Below, piece by piece: positions 1 to 7,784 of a stretch of 39,538 nt of DNA. Below the pieces are notes generated by a model, which did no database searches, was not told the origin of the DNA, and was given only the letters and a program-made list of their open reading frames with translations. Where the stretch lies: positions 1-39,538 of the forward strand of contig RFGT01000069.1 of NCBI GenBank assembly GCA_003696975.1, given 5' to 3'. The stretch is from Nitrospirota bacterium. GTDB lineage: Bacteria > Nitrospirota > Nitrospiria > Nitrospirales > UBA8639. Every line of letters starts with the position of its first letter. Positions within the stretch are counted from its first letter, which is position 1. Made by a program: the position numbers and the translations under genes.

Positions 1-726
1 ATAATAAGGCTGATTCAGTAAACTCTTATAGGCGTCTACCGTGGTGAGGTATGTCTGGAATAAGGATTCCAGAATGTGCTCACGCTGCTCGCCGGACATG
101 GCAGCAATGGCTTTGTTGGTCTGAAGCGGGGCATGCTCAAGGTCCCGTTGGATCTGAATGGCTTTTGGTCGTGGCCTGGTTTCCGCTTTGACAAGCACCC
201 ATTGAAACTCCCGCGCCAACGGGGGAACGAGTTGATCGGGATGACCAAGGTAGCCTCGTTCAACGAGATGGTTCGCGCTAATGAGCAAATTGACCTTTCC
301 TTTTTGAGGAGTGCGGACGACCAGAAAGGGGAACGCTTTTCCCTCTCGATTGATCACTTGGGGTTCAATGATGACTTTCTGGAGTACCCCGCGGTTTAAG
401 GCTTCATCGAATCGCTGGTATTGGGATCGATGTTGGACCATCCACTCCAAGGCTTGGACCACGGTTTCCACGGCTTGAGTGGCTTGATCCTTTGTCAGTG
501 CTCCCTGCTTCGATAAGCCCTCCCCTGGTTCGAGAAACACCTGAAATGAAGCCCCCCGAACAGGGTACCCGGTGGTCGCGTGGTGTTCAGCCGGAGCATG
601 GACTTCATGACCTTCATGGCCCCAGGCTACAGGCGGCAGGGCACAGATCATGACCAGCATACCGTCTAAGACCCAGACGAGTAGCGGAGAGAAAAATTGT
701 GGCGACGTGATGCTTCGACTGTTCAT
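1..726 (-). CDS. Secreted protein of unknown function, 3' end cut by window edge
   Basis: The frame is open without a stop from an ATG at 726 to the left edge (242 codons), so the C-terminus lies outside the window. A GAGGGG ribosome binding site sits about 6 bases before the ATG. The N-terminus looks like an export signal: polar start, then a hydrophobic stretch (about residues 11-33) ending near Ala-Trp-Gly. The presumed mature start is His/Glu-rich (HEGHEVHAPAEHH), which could bind metal. The rest is soluble and mixed alpha/beta, with a VVQALEWMVQHR helix and a K/R-rich segment around residue 180. I recognise no family. It points away from the gene at 1026 across a shared upstream region. 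That it is a real gene follows from its length, RBS, signal and protein-like composition; its function is unknown. Confidence 0.72.
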   Translation of the reverse strand, partial: MNSRSITSPQFFSPLLVWVLDGMLVMICALPPVAWGHEGHEVHAPAEHHATTGYPVRGASFQVFLEPGEGLSKQGALTKDQATQAVETVVQALEWMVQHRSQYQRFDEALNRGVLQKVIIEPQVINREGKAFPFLVVRTPQKGKVNLLISANHLVERGYLGHPDQLVPPLAREFQWVLVKAETRPRPKAIQIQRDLEHAPLQTNKAIAAMSGEQREHILESLFQTYLTTVDAYKSLLNQPYY

Positions 727-1025
727 ACCTTTTCCCCTCATTTTAATTTGGACGCGCACAGACCAGCCTCAAGTCTTACCACTCTTTCTCTCTAAGGATA
801 AGACCAGCGTACTGCTTCTCTTCAATTCATTTCAATCAGGATCCAACCCATTTGGTTGAAATGGATATTCTAGGTTTGGTTGGACAGATCAGGCGAAAGT
901 GCGTATGCTACATGTGGCCATGATGGAATATGCATGGTTCGCATTCTCCTCAACTCGGTCTGACAAATGATGCCCGTTGATCCAATGAAAACTGGTCGAT
1001 AGCAGGAAATCGGAGAGAGGAAGCC
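727..1025. other. Divergent intergenic region with a stem-loop
   Basis: This stretch separates two divergently transcribed genes and should hold both promoters. The clearest structure is an inverted repeat at 829-862: ATTTCAA at 829-835 pairs with TTGAAAT at 856-862, and CCAA (843-846) can pair with TTGG (852-855) inside it. I see no convincing -35/-10 pair and no small gene. Confidence 0.4.
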
Positions 1026-1469
1026 ATGTTTTTCGATCCCGCCATTGCCGCCCAACAGGCTCTGCATCGTGCCGAGGAACAGGGTGAACTTGGACCTTTC
1101 CACAAGGAAATTGTGGAAGCGGAAGAAATCTTTTCATGCGATGAAAGTTCGGAGGCAACTCAGGCCTTCGAGCGACTGCACCACTTTGGGGAACAGCTTC
1201 CCCATGCCCGAGCCTTTCAAGAATTTCTCATCTACCTTACTTGGCAGCAGGTCATGGCCCAACCCCTTCCTCACCATCTTCAAAAAGGATGGGACTTATG
1301 CAACCGATTTCTGAAACGCTTTGGCCCACAACTTGAGGGATCTCAGGCGCTCCAACAGGTGTTGGCCATGCGAGAGTCATTTCGGAAGGGGATTGGCATC
1401 CATGTGGAGAGCCAGGAAACTTTGATCTCAGAAGAATATGATCAAGAGGCATTCTCCAGCGGAGATTAA
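1026..1469 (+). CDS. Conserved-looking hypothetical protein, 147 aa
   Basis: The ATG follows a purine-rich GAGAGGAAGCC ribosome binding site. The product is 147 residues, acidic, mostly helical and rich in Gln, Glu and His, with no signal peptide or membrane segment. The pattern of short amphipathic helices (for example FERLHHFGEQLPHARAF, then LHHFGE and WDLCNRFLKRFG) suggests a small cytosolic helical bundle. I recognise no domain. Competing frames on both strands are shorter and of poorer composition. The next gene begins 84 bases downstream on the same strand, so the two may be cotranscribed. Confidence 0.6.
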   Translation: MFFDPAIAAQQALHRAEEQGELGPFHKEIVEAEEIFSCDESSEATQAFERLHHFGEQLPHARAFQEFLIYLTWQQVMAQPLPHHLQKGWDLCNRFLKRFGPQLEGSQALQQVLAMRESFRKGIGIHVESQETLISEEYDQEAFSSGD

Positions 1470-1553
1470 AGCTCCCCTGATACGCGCTGGGTCCCGAGGT
1501 CAATCCAGACCAAGGCGGCAAGGCGGCGGTACGAGCCAATTTACAGGGATTCC

Positions 1554-2003
1554 ATGACGTCGCATCCAGCAAGCCAGGCAGGTCAGGAGGTTATCCGATG
1601 GAAAGCCTATCCTGCCTGGTCACACTTTCTGTGGTTATATTTTTTCAGCGCATTGACAGGGTTTCGAGCCTTGCCGCTCATCTGGTCCGGAGTTGAGGGA
1701 TGGGAAGTCTGGCTAGGTGGAGCTCTGGCGTTACTGGGTTGTGCCGCAGCCCTTCGGCATTGGGCTTTTTACTACATGACTTCCACACGGCTGGGGATCA
1801 TCAATGGATATACTGGACGCGAAATCGCTTCTCTCGCTATTGCCGAAATTGGCGAGGTGGTGGTCAGGCAAGGGCTTTTAGCCCGATGGCTTGATATCGG
1901 CACATTGGTGATCACGTCCGCAAAGCAAGAGAGTTACCTCTCTTTCAAAGGGATCCACCGCCCTGAGGTGATCAAAACCCGCTTGTTGGCTCTGTCCCGG
2001 TAG
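1554..2003 (+). CDS. Membrane-anchored bacterial PH-domain (bPH2/DUF304-type) protein
   Basis: The 149-residue product has two hydrophobic segments (about residues 24-45 and 52-70), followed by a cytosolic domain of about 80 residues. That domain has the look of the bacterial pleckstrin-homology family: YYMTSTRLGIINGYTGRE, then a strand pair leading to LDIGTLVITS, and a final FKGIHRPEVIKTRL helix. Proteins of this family (YdbT/DUF304-like) are membrane-associated and usually of unknown role. The length fits the single-domain form. The start is an ATG at 1554; there is no strong Shine-Dalgarno. It probably shares a transcript with the gene at 1026. Confidence 0.7.
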   Translation: MTSHPASQAGQEVIRWKAYPAWSHFLWLYFFSALTGFRALPLIWSGVEGWEVWLGGALALLGCAAALRHWAFYYMTSTRLGIINGYTGREIASLAIAEIGEVVVRQGLLARWLDIGTLVITSAKQESYLSFKGIHRPEVIKTRLLALSR

Positions 2004-2208
2004 GGGCCTCTCATGCGTTCGAATCCTTACCGGCAAATAGCTCTCTCAACCAGGACTGAAACGGGTATCAGTCACCACGAGGAGAGATGCTCCATCGAAA
2101 TCCTTTCTTCTGCTCGCAAGTTCCATAAGTTCGGTAATGGAGCCCATATGCTATAGAGCCAAGTCCTCCGAGACGCCACTGCGCGAATGCTATCTCACCG
2201 CTTCTCCT

Positions 2209-2526
2209 TCACCAGCGGTTTCGCCTACTGCTCCCGCTGCTTCGGCCCGCGCTGAACCGGCCTCGGGGAGGGCGCGATTCTTGGGGTCTTGCTTCATTGA
2301 TGGTCAAGGTGCGGCCCCCCAGTTGAATGCCTTGTAAGGCAGCAATTGCGGCTGTGGCTTCTTCCGCTGAGACCATCTCCACGAACCCGAACCCCCGTGA
2401 CTGCCCGGTATATTTGTCCGTGATAATTTTGACCGATTCAACGGTCCCATGTTGAGAAAATAAATCATTCAATTCCATCTCACTCGTGGAATAGGGTAAT
2501 CCACCGACATAAATCTTTAACCCCAT
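2209..2526 (-). CDS. Small RNA-binding protein with one RRM domain
   Basis: One RNA recognition motif fills residues 3-80. RNP2 is KIYVGGL near the start and RNP1 is RGFGFVEM around residue 45, both with the aromatic residues that stack on RNA bases. The tail after residue 80 is basic and rich in Arg, Gly and Ser (RGRFSAGRSSGSSRRNRW), typical of bacterial glycine-rich RRM proteins, which are often cold- or stress-induced. The ATG follows AAAGGAG at a spacing of 7. A second RRM protein lies at 22626-22895; they share NARP after the domain and DLFSQHGTV/ELFAPHGTV, so they are paralogues. Its RNA targets cannot be told from sequence. Confidence 0.9.
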   Translation of the reverse strand: MGLKIYVGGLPYSTSEMELNDLFSQHGTVESVKIITDKYTGQSRGFGFVEMVSAEEATAAIAALQGIQLGGRTLTINEARPQESRPPRGRFSAGRSSGSSRRNRW

Positions 2527-2928
2527 AGGGCTTCTCCTTTGGTGTGAGGTTGACGAGGTTGATGAGAACGTTATCGACTGGGGACTGAGGGAAGAACCTG
2601 ATGTAGGGCTCGCACTCAGCCGTGGTCAGGCGTTCAAGCAGGCTCCTGGGTTCAACAAACTAACTGTGGACCGCGATTGGCGACAACGCTTCACCACCGG
2701 CCCGCGTGCTGAAGTACACTCACCGTAGCATATCTTCCCTCTGAAGGCAAACTGAAAAAATCTTGCTGGCAGTCCGGTCAAAAGTCTGGTAGAGTGGAGT
2801 TGTTTGTAGGAACAGTCCAATAGCCTGGATTCGATCGCCTCCCCTTGATCCTCTTGTTGATCGTGTAAGAGGATGCGACCCTTCCAGCTATTTCTATTCT
2901 CCCATTTTTCAACCTGGAGGCTTCTCTC
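2527..2928. other. 402-bp divergent intergenic region
   Basis: This region lies between the RRM gene (leftward) and the FKBP gene (rightward) and must contain their promoters and a leader for each. Short frames here have no ribosome binding site or protein-like composition. I found no strong terminator, tRNA or matched promoter hexamers. Long leaders are common for cold-responsive RRM genes, but nothing here proves that. Confidence 0.4.
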
Positions 2929-3477
2929 ATGTTGTACGGTCGCTTACCCAAACAGAGTTGGTATTTTGTTATCTTGATCGGCATCTTGAGTCCGATCAGC
3001 CTACAGGCTGAACAACCGAAAGGAGGTCGCATGACCATCGCCGCAGGCCAAGATGTCTCCATCGAGTACACCCTTAAACTGGACAATGATCAAGTCATTG
3101 ACTCGAACGTGGGGGGGGAGCCGCTCACGTATACCCATGGCGCCAAGCAAATTATTCCAGGGCTCGAGGAAGCCCTGGAGGGCATGGCGGTTGGGGAAAC
3201 GAAACATGTGACGATCGCCCCGGAGGACGGATATGGTCCAGTGAATCCAAACGCATTCCAGGAAGTGCCTAAGGAGTTAATTCCCCCAGAGGCTTTGCAG
3301 GTGGGCACACAACTTCAGGGACGAGATGCCAGTGGTCGTATCGTGCATCCACGGATTGCCGAAATCAAAGAGAACACCGTGGTGCTAGACTTTAATCATC
3401 CTCTGGCAGGGAAGACTCTGCATTTTGACGTCAAGGTGTTGGATATTCAAAAAAGCCATCACTCGCAGACGCCCTAA
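2929..3477 (+). CDS. SlyD-like FKBP-type peptidyl-prolyl cis-trans isomerase with possible dual start
   Basis: The enzyme catalyses cis-trans isomerisation of Xaa-Pro bonds. The FKBP fold is split around an insert-in-flap domain as in SlyD: VSIEYTLKLDNDQVIDS, then GAKQIIPGLEEALEGMAVGE, APEDGYGP, and a C-terminal strand HFDVKVLDIQ. The His/Cys-rich metal-binding tail of E. coli SlyD is missing. From the ATG at 2929 (GGAGG, spacing 8) the product is 182 aa with a credible signal peptide: Arg/Lys, a WYFVILIGILSPISL core, and an Ala-type cleavage site before EQPK. An in-frame ATG at 3031 has its own AGGAGG and would give a 148-residue cytosolic form. The domain begins only after that second start, so both forms would be complete enzymes. 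Confidence 0.9.
   Translation: MLYGRLPKQSWYFVILIGILSPISLQAEQPKGGRMTIAAGQDVSIEYTLKLDNDQVIDSNVGGEPLTYTHGAKQIIPGLEEALEGMAVGETKHVTIAPEDGYGPVNPNAFQEVPKELIPPEALQVGTQLQGRDASGRIVHPRIAEIKENTVVLDFNHPLAGKTLHFDVKVLDIQKSHHSQTP
3021..3033 (+). promoter_or_regulatory. Internal Shine-Dalgarno and ATG within the FKBP gene
   Basis: A perfect AGGAGG at 3021-3026 lies 4 bases before an in-frame ATG at 3031. The same bases encode Lys-Gly-Gly just after the predicted signal-peptide cleavage site. The position exactly at the junction between export signal and FKBP domain is what makes an internal start credible. Confidence 0.5.
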
Positions 3478-3510
3478 TCCCGTTGTCAATCGCTGGTGTG
3501 TGTCCCGCAT

Positions 3511-4719
3511 TCATCGTTGGAAGCATGGGGTCGTGAGCTTCCGGATAATGCGGGCCCACAGTGATTGATAGGTCTCACGCCCCTGAAGGAGCTGGCAATA
3601 TCGGTGGAGGACCTGCTGGTATGCGTGTGGGAAGGTTCGACCTATCCATCGGTGCCACGAGCGCGGCACGCCATAAATAATCCGGTTTAACCGCGACGCG
3701 ATAAGAAATTCTTTTCCAAATTCCGCAAGCACAGCACCCTCGTACATGGTTAAAGGATGATGAGGCTCACGAAGGAATCGAGTAATATGTTCTGCCGCAA
3801 TTTGGCCTGACCGAATGGCATAATAAATTCCCTCTCCCAAGAGCGGATCGACTAAATGCCCGGCATCGCCCACCAAGAGAGCTCGTCCCTTGACCAACCA
3901 GCCATGGCGTTGTTTTCGAATCCTGCTCCACTGAAAGACGGGAATGGGATGCCCAAGAGGGGCGGGGACATGCAAGCCCTGCAAGACGGGCTCTTCCTGA
4001 GAAAACTGGTGGAAACTCCGTTTGGGACGGCACTCTCCTCGCACGAACTCCCCTACGCCAACGGAAAGCCCATGGTGCTTGGGGAAGATCCAGCCATATC
4101 CTTTCTTCGCGGCGTTGAGACTAATCACCGCGTATGTCGGGCTCTGTCCATTGTTGAGCTTGAGGCCCAGCTCCGGAGTGTCACACTGCACTTCGCTCTC
4201 CAAGGCGGGAACCATCCGGGTCGGGCGAGTCTGAAACAAATGTTGCGTTACAACCCCTTTTGCCCCATCTGCTCCCACGACAACCTGACCCACATATTGC
4301 CTTTGTGACGTGATGACTCTGATCCCCTCTGCCTCTGCCATCACGTTTATGACCGGTTCTCGTTCATGGATTTCTACTCCGGCGTGTTTCGCTTTCTGCA
4401 CCAGCCACGCATCAAACCCTGATCGCATGACCATGTAGGCCAGTGGCCTAGACGATTCCACGAAATATGATTCATCCAGCCCATAGGTAAATCGAAAGCC
4501 GTATACTTCTTCCTCCACGACTGAGAGAAAATCCGGATCGAGAATACGGACGATCCGTGCCGACAAGGCTCCGCCACAGACTTTTTCGCGAGGATGGGTA
4601 TATTTCTCAAGCCCCAACACCGATACCCCTCTTTTCTGCAGCTCATAGGCAGTCGATGCCCCAGCCGGACCCATTCCCACCACAATGACCTCATACCGGG
4701 AAGCGGAAGAAGCCATCAC
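3511..4719 (-). CDS. FAD-dependent geranylgeranyl-reductase-family oxidoreductase
   Basis: The 402-residue product is a flavoprotein of the GGR/ChlP group (p-hydroxybenzoate hydroxylase fold), whose members reduce polyprenyl chains of quinones, lipids or chlorophyll side chains. Visible are the N-terminal dinucleotide motif VVGMGPAGASTAYELQKRG with LGLEK, the family-specific PREKVCGGALS (residues about 43-53), VVGADGAKG, and the second FAD motif LVGDAGHLVDPLLGEGI (about residue 290). The length matches the family. The gene ends close to and converges on the FKBP gene, and is divergent from msrA. No photosynthesis genes are nearby, so a quinone or membrane lipid substrate is more likely than chlorophyll; this is inference. 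Confidence 0.85.
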   Translation of the reverse strand: MMASSASRYEVIVVGMGPAGASTAYELQKRGVSVLGLEKYTHPREKVCGGALSARIVRILDPDFLSVVEEEVYGFRFTYGLDESYFVESSRPLAYMVMRSGFDAWLVQKAKHAGVEIHEREPVINVMAEAEGIRVITSQRQYVGQVVVGADGAKGVVTQHLFQTRPTRMVPALESEVQCDTPELGLKLNNGQSPTYAVISLNAAKKGYGWIFPKHHGLSVGVGEFVRGECRPKRSFHQFSQEEPVLQGLHVPAPLGHPIPVFQWSRIRKQRHGWLVKGRALLVGDAGHLVDPLLGEGIYYAIRSGQIAAEHITRFLREPHHPLTMYEGAVLAEFGKEFLIASRLNRIIYGVPRSWHRWIGRTFPHAYQQVLHRYCQLLQGRETYQSLWARIIRKLTTPCFQR

Positions 4720-4846
4720 GCGTGGAACCCCCTTGGCAATTCAATCAGACCTCCTGCCTTTACTTTCATCATCGTTTATTCTGAACTGATTGATTGGCCG
4801 CCTTGCATGTGGCTCTACTTTACTCTATTTTTGATGAGGCAGACCA

Positions 4847-4861
4847 CTATTTATAAAATAG
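4847..4861. promoter_or_regulatory. AT-rich palindrome between divergent genes
   Basis: CTATTT at 4847-4852 pairs with AAATAG at 4856-4861 across three bases. It lies in the 251-bp region between the flavoprotein gene (leftward) and msrA (rightward), which must contain both promoters. It may be a protein binding site or a -10-like AT-rich patch; there is no direct evidence for either. Confidence 0.25.
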
Positions 4862-4970
4862 GCGCGATCGTTGGAAGTCTCATGTGTGAGAAGGATACAT
4901 TGGGGTTCGTGAATGTGGGAGAGCTCATTCACGGAACACGGGTGGCTCAGGTCACAAGAGGGTTAGGATT

Positions 4971-5537
4971 ATGAACGACGCTGCACCTACGAGAGAACAG
5001 GCCACATTAGGTGGCGGCTGCTTCTGGTGTCTGGAGGCCGTGTATGAGCACGTCCAAGGGGTGGAGCAGGTGGAATCCGGCTACATGGGGGGACATATCG
5101 TGAATCCCTCATATGAAGCTGTCTGCACAGGAACCACAGGACATGCAGAAGTTGTGCACATTATCTTTGACTCTCGGGTAATTTCCTATTCCGAACTGCT
5201 GGAAATCTTTTTCGCCGTCCATGATCCAACAACACGCAACCGTCAAGGCTATGATGTTGGTCCCCAGTATCGCTCAGTCATCTTCTACCATTCTCTCGAT
5301 CAGAAGTTGGCTGCCGATGCGATGATCACCATGCTCAGTCGGGCCGGAGTCTTTTCCAATCCCATTGTCACGGAGGTGGCCCCTGCTGGCCCATTCTATC
5401 GCGCCGAGGCTTATCACCAACGTTATTATTTCCGAAATCCTTCCCAGCCCTACTGCACCTTTCAGATTGCGCCCAAACTTGTCAAACTCCGCGAACGCTT
5501 TTCCGCAAGGCTCAAACAGTCGTCCCAACCTTCATAG
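4971..5537 (+). CDS. msrA: Peptide-methionine (S)-S-oxide reductase MsrA
   Basis: MsrA reduces the S-form of methionine sulfoxide in proteins, repairing oxidative damage with electrons from thioredoxin. The signature GGGCFWCLEAVYEHVQGV is at residues 14-31, with the catalytic Cys at 17. The metal-free active-site neighbourhood DPTTRNRQGYDVGPQYRSVIF is present from about residue 84. A C-terminal QPYC supplies the likely resolving Cys near residue 161. Length (188 aa) is normal and there is no signal peptide, so it is cytosolic. The ATG follows TTAGGATT, a modest ribosome binding site. MsrB is not next to it. Confidence 0.95.
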   Translation: MNDAAPTREQATLGGGCFWCLEAVYEHVQGVEQVESGYMGGHIVNPSYEAVCTGTTGHAEVVHIIFDSRVISYSELLEIFFAVHDPTTRNRQGYDVGPQYRSVIFYHSLDQKLAADAMITMLSRAGVFSNPIVTEVAPAGPFYRAEAYHQRYYFRNPSQPYCTFQIAPKLVKLRERFSARLKQSSQPS

Positions 5538-5648
5538 ACTCGCCCGCAAAGCGAGGTGCGATCTCGCAGTGTAGATTCCATCTGGGTGCTCATGTTTACG
5601 TGTTGAAGGGTGGGGGATCAGCTTTGGGGTATAAAGACCATGTCCGAC

Positions 5649-6941
5649 TTATTGAGTAAGCAAAGAAACCACGGGCTGAAACAGGGCACGACATTCCTCT
5701 GGAGAGACATGTAATACGTTCGCCAGCTTCTCCAGCTTCTCGGGACACGATAGATCGCTCGAGGAGAGGCGAGCCATATATTCTCGCGCAATGCAGTACG
5801 ACTCTGACGTAATATCCACCAGTCGAATTTTGGCCTTTCCTGTGACAGGATCCAGCATATCTTTGAAAGGCAGCGGTGTGAAGCGTCCATCATAAATAGC
5901 TACCATCGCCGCGCTGCCTCCCTCCAGTAAGTACTGAGCTGCACAATATCCCAGATCGCGTGTATATTCCATGTCAAAAGGGATCGGATCGGCACAACGC
6001 AGTTCATAGCCAATATTTTTTGTCACAATGGTGAGCTTGATGCCGTAACGCTCGAGCAGGCGCTGCACGGTTTGCTTGAGAACGTCTCCGATGTTCAGTT
6101 CCGAGAGGCGAAGATGGCCATGCTCGTCACGCTCGATTGTTCCCAGCATGGACAATTCCTCTTCTTCAAGCAACTCGGCTAATCCTTCCGCAAGCACGGC
6201 AACGCCATGCGATTTGCCCTCACTGATACGCTTTACGATTGAGCTTAACAGAACCAAAGACAGCGTGTTGAGCTTGAGGGGACGGCAAGGGAACTCCTCG
6301 GGAATCACCGTGATCGCACTGCCGGCAGCTTTACCTATTCCCAAGGCCAAATGCCCGGCTTTTCGGCCCATGGCTACGGCAAAATACCATCGGGATGTGG
6401 TCTGTGCATCGACCATGAGGTTTTTGACAATCTTCACGCCGTAATGGCGAGCTGTTTGAAACCCAAATGTGGAGATGCCATGAGGAAGACTGAGGTCGTT
6501 GTCGATCGTCTTCGGGACATGAACCACCTGAAGCGTCCCGTGGGCGCGTTCTTCCAGTTTCATGGCCGAGGACGCCGTATCATCACCTCCAATGGTGATC
6601 AATCGCGTGACCCCCAGCCGACGCAGCGTGTCCAGCGTGCGTTCTAAGGCCTGTGGCGACTTCGCGGGATTAGCTCGTGAAGTGCCCAAGATCGACCCTC
6701 CTTGAAAGTGAATGCGGTTGACCGTATCCGGGGTCAACAGCCGTATTTTGGTCAGTTCGCCCTGCATAAGCCAAAAGAATCCATCCAGAATGCCGACTAC
6801 CTCATTTCCATGTGCTATGCTCTGTAATGTCGCTGCTGCAATGACACTGTTGATCCCTGGGGCTGGGCCGCCTCCCACCAAAATGCCAACTTTCTGAGTC
6901 GAAACGGGCGTAGTATGTTCCTGAAATTGGGTTGCGCTCAT
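5649..6941 (-). CDS. 6-phosphofructokinase, PPi-dependent type
   Basis: This enzyme interconverts fructose 6-phosphate and fructose 1,6-bisphosphate. The phosphoryl-donor site reads GGDD at residues 118-121, where ATP enzymes have GGDG, and is followed by PKTIDND at 143-149 with Lys in place of the ATP-enzyme Gly. In studied members this Asp/Lys pair selects pyrophosphate over ATP and makes the reaction reversible. The N-terminal VGILVGGGPAPGINSVI loop and MGRKAGHLALGIG motif also fit. At 430 residues it is of the mid-length class. It lies 22 bases after a small exported protein gene on the same strand, suggesting one transcript. PPi specificity is inferred from residues, not shown. Confidence 0.88.
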   Translation of the reverse strand: MSATQFQEHTTPVSTQKVGILVGGGPAPGINSVIAAATLQSIAHGNEVVGILDGFFWLMQGELTKIRLLTPDTVNRIHFQGGSILGTSRANPAKSPQALERTLDTLRRLGVTRLITIGGDDTASSAMKLEERAHGTLQVVHVPKTIDNDLSLPHGISTFGFQTARHYGVKIVKNLMVDAQTTSRWYFAVAMGRKAGHLALGIGKAAGSAITVIPEEFPCRPLKLNTLSLVLLSSIVKRISEGKSHGVAVLAEGLAELLEEEELSMLGTIERDEHGHLRLSELNIGDVLKQTVQRLLERYGIKLTIVTKNIGYELRCADPIPFDMEYTRDLGYCAAQYLLEGGSAAMVAIYDGRFTPLPFKDMLDPVTGKAKIRLVDITSESYCIAREYMARLSSSDLSCPEKLEKLANVLHVSPEECRALFQPVVSLLTQ

Positions 6942-6963
6942 CAGCGTGCTTTCCCTCCTTCCA

Positions 6964-7509
6964 TTACTCTTTAGGCCAATGCAAATATACCACGCGGGTT
7001 CCTTGTGCAGGCACGGTGACCTGTTTCGTCGCCCGAACCTGATCGCGTCTCGTGGCCGTCACCGTATAGGTCCCTGGGTCAAGATCAATGAAAACCCATG
7101 GCCCTGTCACCTGCTCACTGGGAATCTCCAGGATCAACTGACCTTGTGCATCCCTGATACTCACCGAGACACCCGTAAGAAACGCTCGCACTCCCTCAAC
7201 GAACACAAGTTTCAATGAGTACGGAGGATAAGTCGCCTGCCGTTCCTCCACTCCTACACCGGCACTGAGAAAGCGAATATGGCCTACTTGATAAATGGGG
7301 ATCGTATATGAAAACGTCCCCTCTCCCGGGTGATGAATCTCGACGTGATCGACCACTTGGGCCACTGATTTCGCTTCTAAGGATCCTACAAGCCCTAGAA
7401 GAAAAAGCAGAAGGATACTTTTCACGAGAAGCCTGACACGCCAGAGCTGGAGTGCATTCGCCTCTGCTGGAGCCATTGGTCCACGTAAGCCCATTATCGC
7501 ATGTGGCAT
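6964..7509 (-). CDS. Small exported or membrane-anchored protein with beta-sandwich-like domain
   Basis: I chose the ATG at 7509, two codons inside the longest frame, because AAAGGAG sits 7 bases before it but only 1 base before the outer ATG. About 25 residues precede a hydrophobic segment (SILLLFLLGLVGSLEA), which could be a late signal peptide or an anchor. The rest is beta-rich. Its last third (VSIRDAQGQLILEIPSEQVTG, then FIDLDPGTYTVTATR) resembles the carboxypeptidase-regulatory/PEGA-like sandwich found in surface proteins. The function is unknown. It lies directly upstream of the phosphofructokinase gene and is probably cotranscribed, with no obvious functional link. Confidence 0.65.
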   Translation of the reverse strand: MPHAIMGLRGPMAPAEANALQLWRVRLLVKSILLLFLLGLVGSLEAKSVAQVVDHVEIHHPGEGTFSYTIPIYQVGHIRFLSAGVGVEERQATYPPYSLKLVFVEGVRAFLTGVSVSIRDAQGQLILEIPSEQVTGPWVFIDLDPGTYTVTATRRDQVRATKQVTVPAQGTRVVYLHWPKE

Positions 7510-7784
7510 AGCCATACTCCTTTCCCTTCTTCTCTAAGATGACCTAGACCAACCTGTCTGGATAACCCTTATGATCGAATTCCCGCACAACCGATTCAGC
7601 AGTATGCCATGATATCGTTCATCTCCACGTTCTGCAAACGGCTTCTGTGGTTCATTTCCAGAGCCCTCGGCTTGCACGAGGAATATTTTCCACACCAGAA
7701 ACTTTTCTCTCTCAATCCTCAACGCCAACTTTGCGATCAGTCGTGGGGGCCTGTTTGTCAAATGTAGAAAAATTCAGTGAGCTT

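Noticed and set aside
2017-2026. GTTCGAATCC, the T-loop motif of tRNAs, followed by CCGGCA
   Set aside because: The five bases on either side cannot pair as a T-stem and no acceptor stem, anticodon or D-arm lies upstream; the preceding bases are the end of the PH-domain gene.
4594-4974. 126-codon plus-strand frame ending at the msrA start
   Set aside because: Its first half is antisense to the flavoprotein and the rest is the msrA leader; low-complexity composition and no start signal.
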